Assembly: GCF_021462225.1 (NCBI RefSeq)
Contig: NC_061800.1
Location: 18,212,749-18,276,748, forward strand
Origin: Girardinichthys multiradiatus
Lineage: Eukaryota > Chordata > Actinopteri > Cyprinodontiformes > Goodeidae
Direction of reading: 5' to 3'
DNA length: 64,000 bases
Shown: one piece after another, positions 50,593 to 63,388 of the stretch
How the letters are laid out: each line of letters opens with the position of its first letter
How positions within the stretch are numbered: position 1 is the stretch's first letter
Made by a program: the position numbers and the translations under genes
Notes under the pieces: model-generated
Told to the model about the DNA's origin: nothing
Seen by the model: the letters and a program-made list of their open reading frames with translations, nothing else
Databases searched by the model: none

Positions 50593-50805
50593 AGACTATC
50601 ACTCCAAGTCCAGTCCTGGAGAGCTACCATCCTGCAACTTTTAGATGCATCCCGTCTCCAAGATACCTGAATCAAATAGCTGATGTAACTCACCACCATG
50701 TCATTCAGCTTTGCAGAGGCTTGGTAATGAGGTTTTTGTTTTTGATTCAGGTGTGTGGGAGAGGGGATGCATCTAAAAAGGCTTTGGGCACCCCTGATCT
50801 AAACC
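50593..50805. mobile_element. hAT-type MITE relic
   Basis: CACTCCAAGTCCAGTCCTGG on the left and GGCTTTGGGCACCCCTGAT on the right, with internal inverted pieces TTTTAGATGCATCCC and GGGATGCATCTAAAA and a GATTCAGGTGTGTGGGAG block, the layout of an abundant teleost hAT MITE. About 210 bp, non-coding. Confidence 0.65.
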
Positions 50806-53074
50806 TACACACAGAGAGCAGAAAACATGTGAGAACCAAGAATCTTAAAACAAAAGCAAGGACACTGTAAGGAACACCTTAAGTGACAAAAAAAAACAAA
50901 ATATTATCACAACTCCAAATGATCCAAACACAAAACTCAAAGACCCACAGATTACGATAGCTAAGACTGTAGAAATAAACTTTATTTCAATAACATCTTC
51001 ACATGCAACCCTCCGTATGCCTTAAGACTCCCACAGAGTTGGGCATACTTTAACTGAGCGGATTCTGGGCGCACTGTCCTCAGTCACCTAAGGTTTCAAA
51101 GTCGAGCATACCAATTTCCTACACTTCTAGTGACAAATTCCTACATTTTCCACACTTTCTGCCATGGCATCATCTGATAAGGGGGAAGAGCTCATTTGAC
51201 TTGTAGCTTTAGAAAAACAAAAGAAAAGAAAGTGACATATAAGGCCATTGAACCAAACTAGGAACGAAGAAGGGGGATGCATCTGTCAGTGCGGTGCAGA
51301 GAGTGGCAGTGACTGCACATCCTCGCAGTGGTCGGAGCAATGTGTCACCTATATGCAGTTCCATGTGAAGACTTTTTCCCGCCGAGTGGTTTATTGTGTG
51401 ACACCGCATATGCGTATGTGGTCATAAAATTTAAGCTTTGCAAGGATGTTTCCGTCAGGAATCAAGCACACTCGAATATGTGGGAGCATTTACACTGTTT
51501 TTATCGTTATTTCTGTTAAGTCTTTCCTCTATATAGCTGGCCTGTATTTAGTTACAAAAACATGTTTGCTTCTTTAAAAACCCCATACCTCCTGTCACAT
51601 GGAGATATGGAATATTCACCCTACCCAACATTGATAATTTTGCAATGTTGCCAATTTATGTTTTGTATTTTCTTTTATTTTGTCCAGTCCTTATTTTACA
51701 ACAATACTACCTTATTGGGTCCAAGCTGTGTTTCTCCTCCAATTACAAAACACGGGAAACAGAAATGGAACTTTTTAGCGTCACTTGTTGTAACTATGTC
51801 CTTTCGCTGAAACTAGTGCAGAGAAAAGCTTTTATTTTGCGGCTTGTGGCATTGCTGGTCACTTTTTGGGCTGTGACGAGTTAGCTCTTTTAAAAAGACT
51901 GTGGTTTTCTCCTGACTGTTTAACACTGTTGCTCGACATTTCACAAAAATGTAAAACAGTATGTGTGAATGCAGTTTTTTTTTACTTTCATTTGATTAAC
52001 CCAAACAAGTTTTAAACCAATTTCAACGATCAGTACACCTGTTTATGTAGAAGTCAGCTTTCACTCTTACCCACATTCTCATGCTGTTTAGATGGATGTC
52101 TGTATCCTCCATTCATTCATTCATTCATTCATTTATTCATTTATACCGTGTTATAAGCCAGTACTGATATGTGTAATTAATCCAGTTAGAATATGGTTAA
52201 ATTGCATGAGACTTCTTTCTCAAAACCTCCAATTTCCAAGGTTAATGGAACTCACTGTAAAGAACTGAATGTGATATTTCAAAGAAAAATAGTTATAACT
52301 ATGGTATTATAAGGAAGTATTACTGTTTTTTAAGAACCATCCTTACAAGTACTTTTTATTTGATGGATAAAACCTAAAGAAATTCTTTGGACTATGGTAT
52401 GAGTTTATCTTTTTGTTTAAGAAACTGTCCCAGATAAGCATTCAGTCAGTGATAGATTACTTGTCCTGTCAATATACTTGATTATTTCCCATTTCTTGTA
52501 ATAAACTGAATTAAATTAAATTGAGAAAAAATAATAAATTAATACAATCATAATCTATACTCTTTGTATATGCAATTCAAGACCATTTTTGAACCAGTTT
52601 CCCTAATTTCACTATTCTCACTAGAACTGTAGTTTCTGCCCCTGCAATCAAATAGCAAATTTTTGCCTGCTGTGTGTAACTGCCTGCATGATCAAAAACA
52701 CCCAGGAATATTTTCCTCATAATGACAGTTTCGAAAATTTCTTCTCTGAAATCCCTGAGCTACAGTGCTCATGTCAGTTTTCCTCCTGGTGTTGGCAGCC
52801 TTACTGAAAGGCTTCTCTATGGTATTTGGGGCCGAAGCTTTCAAAGCTCAGACCCCCTCCCCTGGGAGCACTAATTAAGGTAAAGGAAGTGGGACTTATC
52901 TACATGGCTGATGGCGCTCATACCACTTTAAATTGGTGCTAGCCTTACTGTGCAGTGAATTTAAGGAGTCAGTTCTGGTAGCGAGAGCTGCAAAGGACAG
53001 AATACAAAAATAGTTATACAAATACTGTAGTAGCGTGAGCCTGTTCCAAATGATGTCCTCTTAATATTCATTCT
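50806..53074. other. Intergenic DNA, nothing recognised
   Basis: Mostly AT-rich. A short (ATTC)n lies at 52112-52132. The overlapping frames at 51328-51884 have no family match. Confidence 0.5.
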
Positions 53075-53079
53075 GTTTC

Positions 53080-53648
53080 TGTTATGATTCGGGGTTGTTT
53101 GGTTTCGGGTTTTTTCTTTATATGTTTTTCACAGTTAAGGTTTGAATTGTTCTTCTGTTTATTATCATTATTATTATTAGATTTTGAATCATGTTTCTGT
53201 TTGTTTTCCTGCTCATGCTTTAGTTTTTGTATTCATGTTTTGTGAAGTTTGGTTTTTGGATCTGGTTATGCTTTAGTTTCATGTTTTTCTAGTTTCTGTT
53301 AGTTTGTACTCCTGAGTCTCTGTTTGCTCCAGCCACGTTTTGTTCTGTCTGTCATTATCTTTATTTGGTTCACCTGCTCCAAGCTAATCTGTCTCCTTAC
53401 TCCACCTGGTTCACACTCCATATATACACACCTGTTCAGTTATTCGTTGTGGAAACATGTTCAATTCATCCTCATGTCCTGCTGTTCACGCCAAGCCTGT
53501 CTTTCCAGCCTGCCCATGTCAGTTTTGCTTGTGCCTTTATTATTTTGGTTTCTGCCTCCTAGTTTTTTGTTATTAAATCTTTTTCCACTTACCATCATGC
53601 TGCCTGCTAGTCTGCATTCTGGGTTCGTCCGTTGCCCAAGCCCTAACA
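53080..53648 (+). mobile_element. Solo LTR with perfect 5-bp target duplication
   Basis: A 569-bp unit beginning TGTTATGATT and ending CCTAACA, with the TG...CA limits of an LTR, flanked by GTTTC on both sides (53075-53079, 53649-53653). It holds a TATA-like CATATATACACA near 53417 and TTATTAAATCTTTTT near 53570 as a likely polyadenylation signal, in the order expected of U3-R-U5. No gag, pol or env is next to it, so it is a solo LTR. The frames inside are incidental. Confidence 0.85.
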
Positions 53649-53653
53649 GTTTC

Positions 53654-54129
53654 GGCCAAAATACTACTATTTTGCAATCAGTAGAGGATGAAAATTTAGC
53701 ATCAAAGTGGGAGGATGGAAAGAGTGATGTAATAATGTTGTGATGCAAATTTACAGTCTCCTCCACCCAATGTTTTTTATCCTTAGTCTGCTGAAAGACC
53801 GAACAATGAACCTGTCATGGTTCTGGGGCCTTCAGAAGAGAGAACGGCCCACAGCATTACAGTTCACCAACCAAACCACACTAATGCCCATACATAAAAG
53901 TGGGCATAATGTGCTTTTTCATTTACTTTTTGATTTACTTTAGACTGGAGGCCCTGTTGTGAAGACCTCCATCTCATACCAAAGCGCATAGTTCCAGGTG
54001 AAATCCTAATATCATTTAGGAAACTCCACACAGTTACAGCTATCAATGTTTTACTTTGCTGTTAGGATTAATAAAGTTTTGAACCAGCCATAAGGCAGAT
54101 TCCATTATGCAACGAAAAGAAGATGCAGC
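53654..54129. other. Intergenic DNA, possibly the outer part of a Tc1-like relic
   Basis: A stretch at 53816-54060 is unclassified and may be the outer part of the decayed Tc1-like element that follows. No coding match. Confidence 0.4.
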
Positions 54130-54695
54130 TATGAGGCAATACCATTTCCATGAAATAATCCACCTGGTCTGCAACAATGCTTAGGTAAGTGGCACATGTA
54201 AAAGTAACATCCACATGGATGGCAAGATCCAAGGTTTACCAGCAGGACATTGTCCAAAACATCACACTGTCTCTGCATGCTTGCCTTCTCATTGTGCATC
54301 CTGGTGCCATGTGTTCCCCTAGTAAGCAACAAACACATACCTCGCCTTCCTTGTGGTCACCATGGGCCATGTGACTGAAGTTTGTTGTGTATACAGCCCC
54401 ATACACAACAAACTGGAATGCATTATGTATTTTCACACCTTTCTGTTGGACAGGCATGAACCTTTCAGCAATTTGAGCTACAGTAGATCGTCTGTTGTAT
54501 CGAACCTCAAGGGTTAGCCTTCCCTCCCCCATGCATCATGAAGCCTTGGTGGGCCATGAAGCTGGCAGCACTACTGTTCCTTCCTTTGATATTTACTCAC
54601 AGTTGCAAACCAAGAACAGCCAACAACAGCTGCAGCTTTGGAGATGCAGTGAGCTTGTCCTTAGTCATCACAGTTTTGGCTCAAACACTTAAGCT
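54130..54695 (-). mobile_element. Tc1-like relic, 5' half of transposase
   Basis: The plus strand carries antisense transposase landmarks: AACATCCACATGGATGGCAA, then TGCATCCTGGTGCCATGTGT, TTTCAGCAATTTGAGCTACA and CATGCATCATGAAGCCTTGG. These match a fish Tc1-like family different from all others in the window. A minus-strand frame (LEVRYNRRSTVAQIAERF) preserves part of the helix-turn-helix region. Truncated, no TIRs found. Confidence 0.7.
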
Positions 54696-55243
54696 TGCTC
54701 TTTTGCAAGGGCGTAACTTAGGGTCTACCATGAGGGGTGGGGGGTGGGGGGTATGGGGGTTTAAGCTCTCTGCCTATTTATTTATTGAATCATTTACTTC
54801 TGTAAAAGGAGTCAGGCTAATTTGGTGTTCCTGTATTAGATATATATTGTAAACGTTTACTGTGATTTAATTAACTTTTCGGTTTTCTCTGTGTTTACTC
54901 TGCACCTTTTCTGTTCCACGTCAGTTCAACAATTAATAGAAAGCTTACATTTTCTGATCTTTTTTTCTAACACATAAATATTTAACATTTTAGATCACTT
55001 TTATATTCATGAATGATGCATGGTGGTGTTTCTGGAACGGATTCGTGTTTCAGTTCATTTCATTGAGGAAAATGGATTCCAAATTTGAAACTTTGCCAGT
55101 TAAGAGCTCCATCGAAGAATGAGTAAATTATAAAGTAGAGGCACCACCAGGGGGGTTTTTAGAGTCTTGAAACATTGGGGACTTTAGCCCAGGCCCTAAA
55201 TTTAATTTAATTTTCACAAGATAGCGGCCCAGTTTATTTAAAA
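54696..55243. other. Intergenic DNA, G-rich start then AT-rich
   Basis: GAGGGGTGGGGGGTGGGGGG near 54732 is the only notable run. No gene or repeat recognised. Confidence 0.5.
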
Positions 55244-56972
55244 TTCAACTAATATAGGACATGTTGTATCAGTTCTCTGCCTGGGCTGGCCTTTTATTAA
55301 ATGTAAATTATTGTATATCAAACAGAAAATGTTTACAATAATTTTACTCGGTTTCAATTTTTTTGCTAGTAGTTGAAATGAAGGAGGAGAAAAAACAGAG
55401 TTCAGGATTTATGAAAAACATTTTGCTGTAGCAGATGACACATTTTGTGATATTTAGAAAAAACGTAATCTGAATTTCTGCTTAGTCCGTCTGACAAAAG
55501 TTGTTTTTAAACTCAGAGAAACTATGTTTACCGTAGGTCAAATAAAGGTGCTTCTTTTCTCATCTACACAAATAACCTTTTTAAAATTTACTCTCATCAA
55601 AGTGATCCAATCCTGAGGCTCCATGGTCATAGTGTCTTACATTTCAAAAAAGGAAACTGCTATATTGTTGATTTTCTTAAATCTTTTTGAAATGGTAAGA
55701 TCATCAAAACACATTTATTTATTTCATTACCCTGTTATGGTTTGCGAGATATAGGACCCCAGAATGCAGACGAGCAGGCAGTGTGACGGTAGGTGAAAAA
55801 GGATTTAGTAACTAAAACTCACTCTCAACAGGAGACAGGAACCAAAATAACAAACGGACAGGCAAGATAGGAAAAAACAGACATGGGCAGGTTGGCAACA
55901 CAGGCTTGGCATGAATAACAGAACAGGAGCATGATCTGAAAACAAGACTTGAGCATGAAAAATGTTTCCGCCATGAATGACAGAACAGGAGTGTATATAT
56001 GGAGTGTAAACCAAGTGAAGCAAGACAGATTAACTAGGTGCAGGTGAACCGAATAAAGTTGATTAACAGAGAACACAACGTGACAGGAGCAAAACATGGC
56101 TTGAACAGAACGCAAATCCAAGGAAACAAACTAATATAAATATAAATAGAAAAACATGAAACAAAAGCATAAACAGGAAAATAATAAACAGAAGCATGAT
56201 TCAAAACTTGAGCAGTGAAAAGCATAAGGAAAAAACCCGAAACCAAAAACCAAACAACTCCAAATCATAACATACGCTTTCCAAACATTTGATTAAAACT
56301 GATTCTCTAAATATAATGCTTCTTTCATAAACCTGTTCTGTTTTCTTTCGGTCTTTCCAGCCCTTCATGCCACTTATGAGAAAACTATTTTTATTTGGCC
56401 CGCCAAAAATAATAAATGAAACATTTTACAACCCAGTCTGTTGTTCTGCACTGAGCCTGTGAGTCTTTACTATTAAACATTTCTGTAGAGAAAAAAGGTG
56501 TTTAAATTATAACATACAGTGTCATCTGGGACCCTTCTCTCATTTTTTTGTCCTGTTATCAATACTAATATTAGTTATTAAGAAATGTATACATACAATG
56601 GTAAGTATATATGTATTACCTTGATTAAAACTGTAGCCTTGTTTAATGAGTTTAGTTTACATAATATTACATATAATGTTCAGAAAAATTAAACAGTTAA
56701 CTAATGCATGGTACACTTGTTATTAATTGCTATGATTTATTTCTTATTAATTCTGCACCTTTAAACAACCCAAAGCTGTATGTTTAGAATCAGCACAGAA
56801 AATATGAAAAAGAAGAGGGAGGCTTACTTTTGCACTTTCTATATCTTACTGGCACCAGGAGATATTTTCCTGGTTTATTGAGCCACACTTTCTTCTGTCT
56901 ACATGTAGAACTGGACTATAGGACTGGCAATTTGACCAAACTAAAGGACCAGATATGTTTACATCATGATGC
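55244..56972 (-). repeat. Copy 2 of the 1.1-kb repeat R, split by a solo LTR
   Basis: The inverse of 30733-32550 once the LTR at 55733-56272 is removed (about 1190 bp). It contains a plus-strand frame FLYLTGTRRYFPGLLSHTFF continuing CLHVELDYRTGN, shared with copy 1, followed by a deletion of about 26 codons relative to copy 1. The two copies were interrupted independently. Confidence 0.8.
55733..56272 (-). mobile_element. Second solo LTR of the same family, inverted
   Basis: A 540-bp inverted copy of the LTR at 53080-53648, with limits TGTTATGG...CATAACA. The flanking pentamers are TACCC (55728-55732) and TACGC (56273-56277), a 5-bp target duplication with one mismatch. It lies inside repeat R. 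Confidence 0.82.
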
Positions 56973-58169
56973 TGTTGTAATTATGAATCTGAGAATATTA
57001 TTTAATATTTAATATTAATATTTTATTATTTTATCAAATAATATTTCGGTCTGTTAAGGGTTGTCCTGTGAATACCAGCCCAGTAAGGCGATGGTATTAG
57101 GACAAAATAGAAAGGTGTGAGATGAGCTCTGACATTATTGAACAGCAAAACTCTCCACATATGGAGTGAATTCACACAATTTCTTAAAATACAAGAATTT
57201 ATTAACAAAAATAAGTCAGCGCAAAATCAAACATATTTCAATCAACAAACTCTTTACTATGTTAAAACAATCCAACTAAACTACCAAGCAGAATTAAAGA
57301 ATATGTAAGACTAATGGGCTATGTACAATATAAAAAAGTTGATTAAAGATGATTGAAAACCACGACTGAAAAGAGTGATGCAACATTACCATTCAATGTT
57401 ATTTATGTTTGAGAACAAAGGATTATCTTGAAGAATCTGGAAGTGAAGTGAAGTTAGTCTTGGAACTAACTTAGGCAATAATCAGCATACCATTAGACAA
57501 CCATTCACAATACAGATCATTCTTAAAACATTAATATTTTACCCAAATGTCAAACAAATAAGTCAGGCACAGAGATACATCTTACACTCCTACAGGCACA
57601 GACTCACATGAAAATGAAACAGGTGTAACGAAGGGCAAAAATAGCAACAAAGATGGAATGGAGAAAACACTATCAATACAAAAAAGGGAGATTGAAAAAT
57701 ATAAATACATAAACAAATATGCAAAGAGAAGGACATATTAAAAATAATAATAAATCCAAGAAATTATGAAATGATATAAAGCTATACCAATTCTGCCACT
57801 AAAAGCAATCAATACATAGCCACAATTGTGCTCTAAGCTTGTTGATGTCTACAAAAAGTGTGTTGTTACTCTGCCGCTTGCCAAGGGACACTTAACTAAA
57901 TATTAGTGGGAGCCTGTGTATGGGCATGTATGTACAATTCTGACCTTGTTGGTATCGCAAAAAATCAACAATAAATTCAAACTTGTGCAGAATTAATTCA
58001 ACTTAATCCATGTGTCTACCAGGGACAATTAGTTTTTCAGCAAGTAAAAGACACACGAGTAAGACATGAAATGGGAAAAAGAGATATATACATAAAGATA
58101 AGAAAAAGAAAAGATTTAATGCAGCAACTAGGGATGCACTGAATCAGCAGACAGTTCTGGTGCGGATAT
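56973..58169. other. Intergenic AT-rich DNA
   Basis: No gene, repeat terminus or microsatellite recognised in 1.2 kb. Confidence 0.5.
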
Positions 58170-60111
58170 TTTCTTGACTTATAGAAGTCTCTCTTCAAGA
58201 GATGCTGAATCTGTTTTGGTTAACAAGGTGCCATCCTATTGTAAGCCAAGCAAGGCAGTCCAAGACATGTTTATTTTTATCGCATCATTCATACACAAGG
58301 CAATTCAAAGCTGTTTTACAGAAAAACAAAGGAACAGAGAGAAAGACAACTGCATAAAAAGAAAAACATTAAATAATAGAACAAAACTAACCATTAAATA
58401 AAAACAATAGTTAAAATGCTAATTTAAAATAAAGAGCCAAGACATGATAAAAATCAATCAATAAATAAGAAAACTGTAGTAAACGATAATCTTTTTGGTC
58501 CTGGTTTAAAGAGCCAATAGTTTCTGTACAGCTCAGGATTTAAGAGAGTTTGTTCCAGTCAGTGACTTTGCATTAGTTCCTCATACTGAACAAACGTGTG
58601 GTAACAGTGAAATGTTGGTTGCATTGTCATTAAATTTGCAGCAATCCCTCGTACTGAATATGTATGTGGGGAAAGTGGAAAGGTAAAGGAAATAGCAAGA
58701 ATAGTTCCTTTTGTGGCTTCCACTAGGAAAACCACTGGCTTAGAGTTAATCTGTGTAAGCTTAACTCTAAGCCAGTGGTAAAATCTTTGGGAGGAAAAGT
58801 TAATTGCATAGAGTTTGTCACAGCAGTAGGTCATTTGATGGCCTTGTCCAGGACAGAGAAAGCTTAAATACAGAACGACAAGGCCAAGTGGATCATCTAT
58901 AGAAAGAGAGCATGAGGATATTGGCATCAATAGATGTCCCCTCCAGGAAGGTGTCACAGCTAAATATAATCCCAGGCCAGGTGTAACTTCTATGTAGAGA
59001 AAAACTGGGAGAAATCATAATGTTAATGTCAGCAGTAACTGCAGAAAATCTATAATTGGAGAGCAGTAGGAGAAAGTAGCAGAGGGAGGAAAAGTGGTCA
59101 GGGTGTCCTTATGCAGCCTTAGCCTATAACAGCATAACTACAAAGATACAGTAGCTCAGAATAACCTAAGCCACTTTAACTGTAGCTCTATCCAAAAGGA
59201 AAGTTTAAAGTCTAGCCTCAAAAGATCATATTTCTCAGATTTCCGCTAATTTTCAACATCTTCCTGGTAAATCCGTAATTAGGTCCTTCTCATGTTAGAG
59301 ATCTGATTGTTTTATATGTGCCCAAGAGACTTTGCTCTCTGGTGGTTCCTAGAGTCTCTAAAAGTGGAATGAGAGGCAAATCTTTCAGTGATCAGGCTCA
59401 TATCCTGGGGGAGCCTGTCCACTTTTAATTATCATCAGAACTCTCGGTGCAGTTTTTGTGTAAGCTGACTTTTTGGGGCTTCTAGTGACTTGTCAGTGAC
59501 TGACTCTGGATGACTACCTAGAATAATATGATCCATTTTCGTTGTGCTGGTCAGGACTCTGGCTGCAGCATTTTGGATGAGCTCCAGTTGTCTGAATTAC
59601 TTTTTTAACAAGAAGTTAAACACAATTACAATAATCTGACCTATTGAAAATAGAAGCATGCACCATTTTTGTGTTTCTTCTTTAAGCAAAAAACTCTTTG
59701 TCACATAGGTTTCTTGCATGCTCTATCATCTTTAGCTTTAATCTATTTGACAGCTGATCTCAAGCCTAGTATTTTTGCAGCCAAAAACAAATACTTCTGC
59801 CTTAAATGACTTAAGACAGATTAAATTCTGACTAATCCACCTATTAATATTATGGACACACTGACTCAGTAAGGAACTGTGATCTTTGTTCTAATGACAC
59901 AAACATTTATCAAACTTGTGGTAAAAGATGCTGTAATACTCCATAATCTGAGCTAGAGAGGAGCATGTTGATATTAAATAATAAAAGTGGCACATGAATG
60001 GAGTCCTGAGGAATCCCACATGTGATCTTTGTTTGCTCAGACTTATAATTGACAAATGAAACAAAGTACTGCCAAGTAAGGTCTGCACAATTTTGCAGAG
60101 TAGCAGATAAC
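58170..60111 (-). mobile_element. Degenerate L2-like LINE, 3' half with RT remnant
   Basis: The low-coordinate end holds the 3' tail in antisense (CATACACAAGGCAATTCAAA near 58290). AAAAGGAAAGTTTAAAGTCT near 59195 is the antisense end of the reverse-transcriptase frame. CTGCAGCATTTTGGATGAGC (about 59563) and ACAATAATCTGACC are antisense RT. At 59891-60088 the minus strand reads SHVGFLRTPFMCHFYYLIST, then SSLAQIMEYYSIFYHKFD, a decayed GVPQGS..GP.LF / YADDT region. Many frame breaks. A segment near 59305-59435 is in the opposite orientation. Confidence 0.7.
58731..58779. repeat. Perfect 19-bp inverted repeat, 11-nt loop
   Basis: Arms ACCACTGGCTTAGAGTTAA (58731-58749) and its exact complement (58761-58779) inside the LINE relic. 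The longest perfect short hairpin I noticed in the window. Confidence 0.95.
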
Positions 60112-61829
60112 CATACCCCCTATCTCAGACTAGAAATTATTATATGATAATGAGCATTATTGGAATTTTCGCAACGCTTCATAATTGCTTTAAAAAGCTT
60201 CAACTGGTGCAAAAGAGTGATCAATTATGGATTATTGTGGCATTAAAAATAAGAGAAATATTTAAATTAGCCTGATGAGAGGGCTGGCAGAGTAATAAGC
60301 GGTTTAAAGGCCGAGTGTGTGTAAGGGAACGCTAATGTAACATCAGTTTCAGGGATGATCTTTATAATGATGACCTGAAGACCTCTTTTAAATGAGGTCC
60401 TCGGGGTATATAGAAAGGAGGGATGCAGAGCAAAAGTAAAAACAAAAGCTTCGAACAAGTTGGAAGAGGGAGGATTGTCGACTGAAAAATGAGGTGGGGG
60501 TGGCCATTACAATGAGGGAAAGTGAGAGAGGATGATAGAAGATGGTTTCTGGGACATAGGTTACTATAAAGATGGAGAAGGCGAGCAACACAGGAAAGTA
60601 TCTATGGAGGGGTTAGGTCTTGACATCTGCACTTCAGCCTCGCAGGGATTATTCAACACCTGACAAGCAAGCACATCTCCCGAAGCAACACCAGCTTCCA
60701 GGCATGTTGCAAATATGCCACCCTGGGGCGGGAGTAGTTCAAAGAAGGCGTGGGTGCCTGGGAGATGGTTTGTTGGAGGAGCATAATAGGCTGTAAGACA
60801 TCAAGAAGAGCAACATGAATACACCCTCTCCCTTGCATCATCTGACCCAATCTCATCAAATTATTGTAACACCATTTATCATTTAGTCACACGCTGGGGA
60901 ATCTTTGCTGAGGAGGCGAGCGTCCCACTGCTGCAAAGGAAGCTGGATATTAATGTGAGTGTGTTTTCCATGCAGAAAACACTGTCATTTTAGTTTTTCG
61001 CAGGGGATTGAGCTTGAAATAACACATTTCATGTCCTTTTTTTTCAGTTTTTTGCTAGAGGTTATTTTCCATTTAAGTGAGAGGTCAATTAAATTATGAT
61101 TCACTTTCAAATATTTTCTTCCAGGCTTTCAGTGGAGTAATAAAAAAAACAACTGACAAAGTCCAGATAGAAACACACAAGAAGTGGCCATGAGAGAACT
61201 CAAAGGGATAGATTTAACTTGAAGCCTTGAAAGTTGAATGAACAAGAACTTATTATATATTTGTATTTGTCAGATGTCGGGAATCAAGTGCTCATCCCTG
61301 GAGCTTATCTTTATCCCCAACAACCTCGCTATTCCCAGATTGTGAATTTGCAACACAAGATGAAAAGCTTGTTGCCTGACCGTCACAAGTCAAGGTTTTT
61401 CTTTGTCACTCAGGAATCTGGGAGATATAGAATGAACTCTCAACTACAAGCTGTCAAACACAATTACTTCCTCCTCTTTCTTTTTTTTAATTTTACTTTT
61501 GTACTTCTTAGGGAACATCCTGACTAAAAGTTTTGCAGTTTGCAGCACAATCACATTTCTTGTGAAAGATTTGTCATATGTGCCAAATGGTGGTCACTAA
61601 ATTTTGTTAAAACACATGTTAAAGCCTCAGTCGTGATTAAGTTTGTATATCAGAGTAAATGTTTCATTTATAACTAAATGCAGTTTTGTTTATATGTGTA
61701 CTCCTCTGAATACATTTTAGATCACAGTATTAATTCCTAAAAGAGCACAATATGCTAAAAGTTGCTGTTCTTGGGGTCAATTAGAGTCAGACTGTTGAAA
61801 TATTTAAAAAGGAAGATAATGGAAAAATT
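60112..61829. other. Intergenic DNA, unique-looking
   Basis: The part at 60590-60960 is less AT-rich and repeat-free and could be a conserved non-coding element, but this cannot be judged from one sequence. No exon recognised. Confidence 0.45.
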
Positions 61830-62400
61830 CAAAATCAGTTTGGTTATTTATGTAGCACCAATCAAGAACAAATGTCTTATAAAGGCACTTTGCAAAAAAC
61901 TAAAAATAAATATATACAGATACATAGTCAATTCATTTTAATCAGATTACAATCCAGTTTTGTCCTAGTTATAAAACAGAGCAGTCAGTTTCAGTTAATT
62001 TTCCATTTGGTAAAAAGTTTTCTAGGAAACCCAACTAAATGTATCAAGTCTCTGACTTTGCAACATTTATTTCTCCTGAACAAGCATGTAGCGACAGCAA
62101 ACAGTTGATTGCATTGAGTCATTAATTTACAGCTCAGTTGATGGCCCCCTCTAGGAAGGTTTCACAGCTAAACAGAAAACTAGGCCAAGTGTGTGTCCAT
62201 AAAGAGAAAAAACATAGACAGAACACAAAGGTAATGTTAGCCACAGCTGCAGGTAATGCACAACTGGAGAGCAGTAGGGAAAAATAGCAGTGTGGAAAGT
62301 TTGTCAGTATTCTCTCCAACAGTCTAAACCTATAGCAGCATTACTATAGAGATACTGTAGCTCAGGATAACATTAGCTACTCTAACTAATGTACATATCT
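61830..62400 (-). mobile_element. Second L2-like LINE 3' fragment
   Basis: The same 3' region as 58170-59200 in the same orientation. Shared blocks include TGGCCCCCTCTAGGAAGGTT then TCACAGCTAAA, CAACTGGAGAGCAGTAGG, and CTATAGCAGCATTACTATAG then AGATACTGTAGCTCAGGATA. It stops before the RT coding part: a 5'-truncated insertion. Confidence 0.7.
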
Positions 62401-62833
62401 CCTGGGCACCTCCCTCTGGATGATTTCTGGACTTGTTATCCTACCGACCTGATTTTAGATGGACAGATGGACAATAAGACAGTCAGGATGTGAATAAACA
62501 ATTTTAATAAGCTGATTAGCCAGTGGAAACTTCAGTTCTTCAGAAAATGATCATGATAAGGCCACTGTGGGATCAGTTAACTTTTTTTTCATGCAGCTAC
62601 ATATTTTTTGATAATTTCGTTTTAGATTTTTATACCTTCTAATAAGGCTCAGTTTTATTTGAATTACGTTTTGTACCACTCACCCTGCTACCAAATAGCT
62701 ATGATAACAATTTCCACCACCAGCTATAACTTTATGATTGATTTGATCCTAATATTAATTTTATCTTTTTTATTTGTCTCCAACAAAGTTCTAGCCTTTT
62801 AAACCATGGACCTCACTGGAACCTCTGAATGTC
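62401..62833. other. Intergenic DNA, nothing recognised
   Basis: AT-rich sequence between the LINE fragment and the last Tc1-like element. Confidence 0.5.
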
Positions 62834-62860
62834 TACACTCACTTTATTAGGTATACCTTG

Positions 62861-63388
62861 CTAGTACCGGGTTGGACCCCCTTTTGCCTTCAAAACTGCC
62901 TTAATCCTTTGTGGCATAGATTCAACAAGGTACTGGAAAAGTTCCTCAGAGAGTTTGGTCCATATTGACATGATAGCATCACAAAGATGCTGCAAATTTG
63001 TTGGCTGCACATCCATGATGAGAATCTCCCGTTCCACCACATCCCAAAGGTGCTCTATTGGATAGAGATCTGGTGACTGTGGAGGCCATTTGAGTCCAGT
63101 GAACTCATTGTCATGTTCAAGAAAGCAGTCTGAGATGATTCGTGCTTTATGACATGGCACGTCATCCTGCTGGAAGTAACCATCAGAAGATGGGTATACT
63201 GTGGTCATCCGAGGATGGACATGGTCAGCAACATGGACATGGTCATCAACAATACTTAGGTAGGCTGTGGTGTTGACACAATGCTCAATTGGTACTAAGG
63301 GGCCCAAAGTGTGCCAAGAAAATATCCCCCACACCATTACACCACCACCACCAGCCTGAACCATTGATACAAGGCAGGATGGATCCAT
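62861..63388 (-). pseudogene. Tc1-like transposase, C-terminal 175 residues
   Basis: An open frame MDPSCLVSMVQAGGGGVMVW, with the second catalytic Asp in GYFQQDDVPCHKA and the Glu in PPQSPDLYPIEHLWDVVE, ending MPQRIKAVLKAKGGPTRY. After DDHVH it has an extra near-repeat (VADHVHP), a small duplication relative to the family. It lacks the first Asp, which is in a different frame upstream, so it is not functional on its own. Confidence 0.88.

Noticed and set aside
53324..53766. 139-codon plus and 101-codon minus frames in the 53-kb region
   Set aside because: They fall inside or run out of a solo LTR, which is non-coding.
58559..58957. 132-codon minus-strand frame at 58.6-59.0 kb
   Set aside because: It is in the 3' untranslated part of the LINE relic and shows no RT motif.
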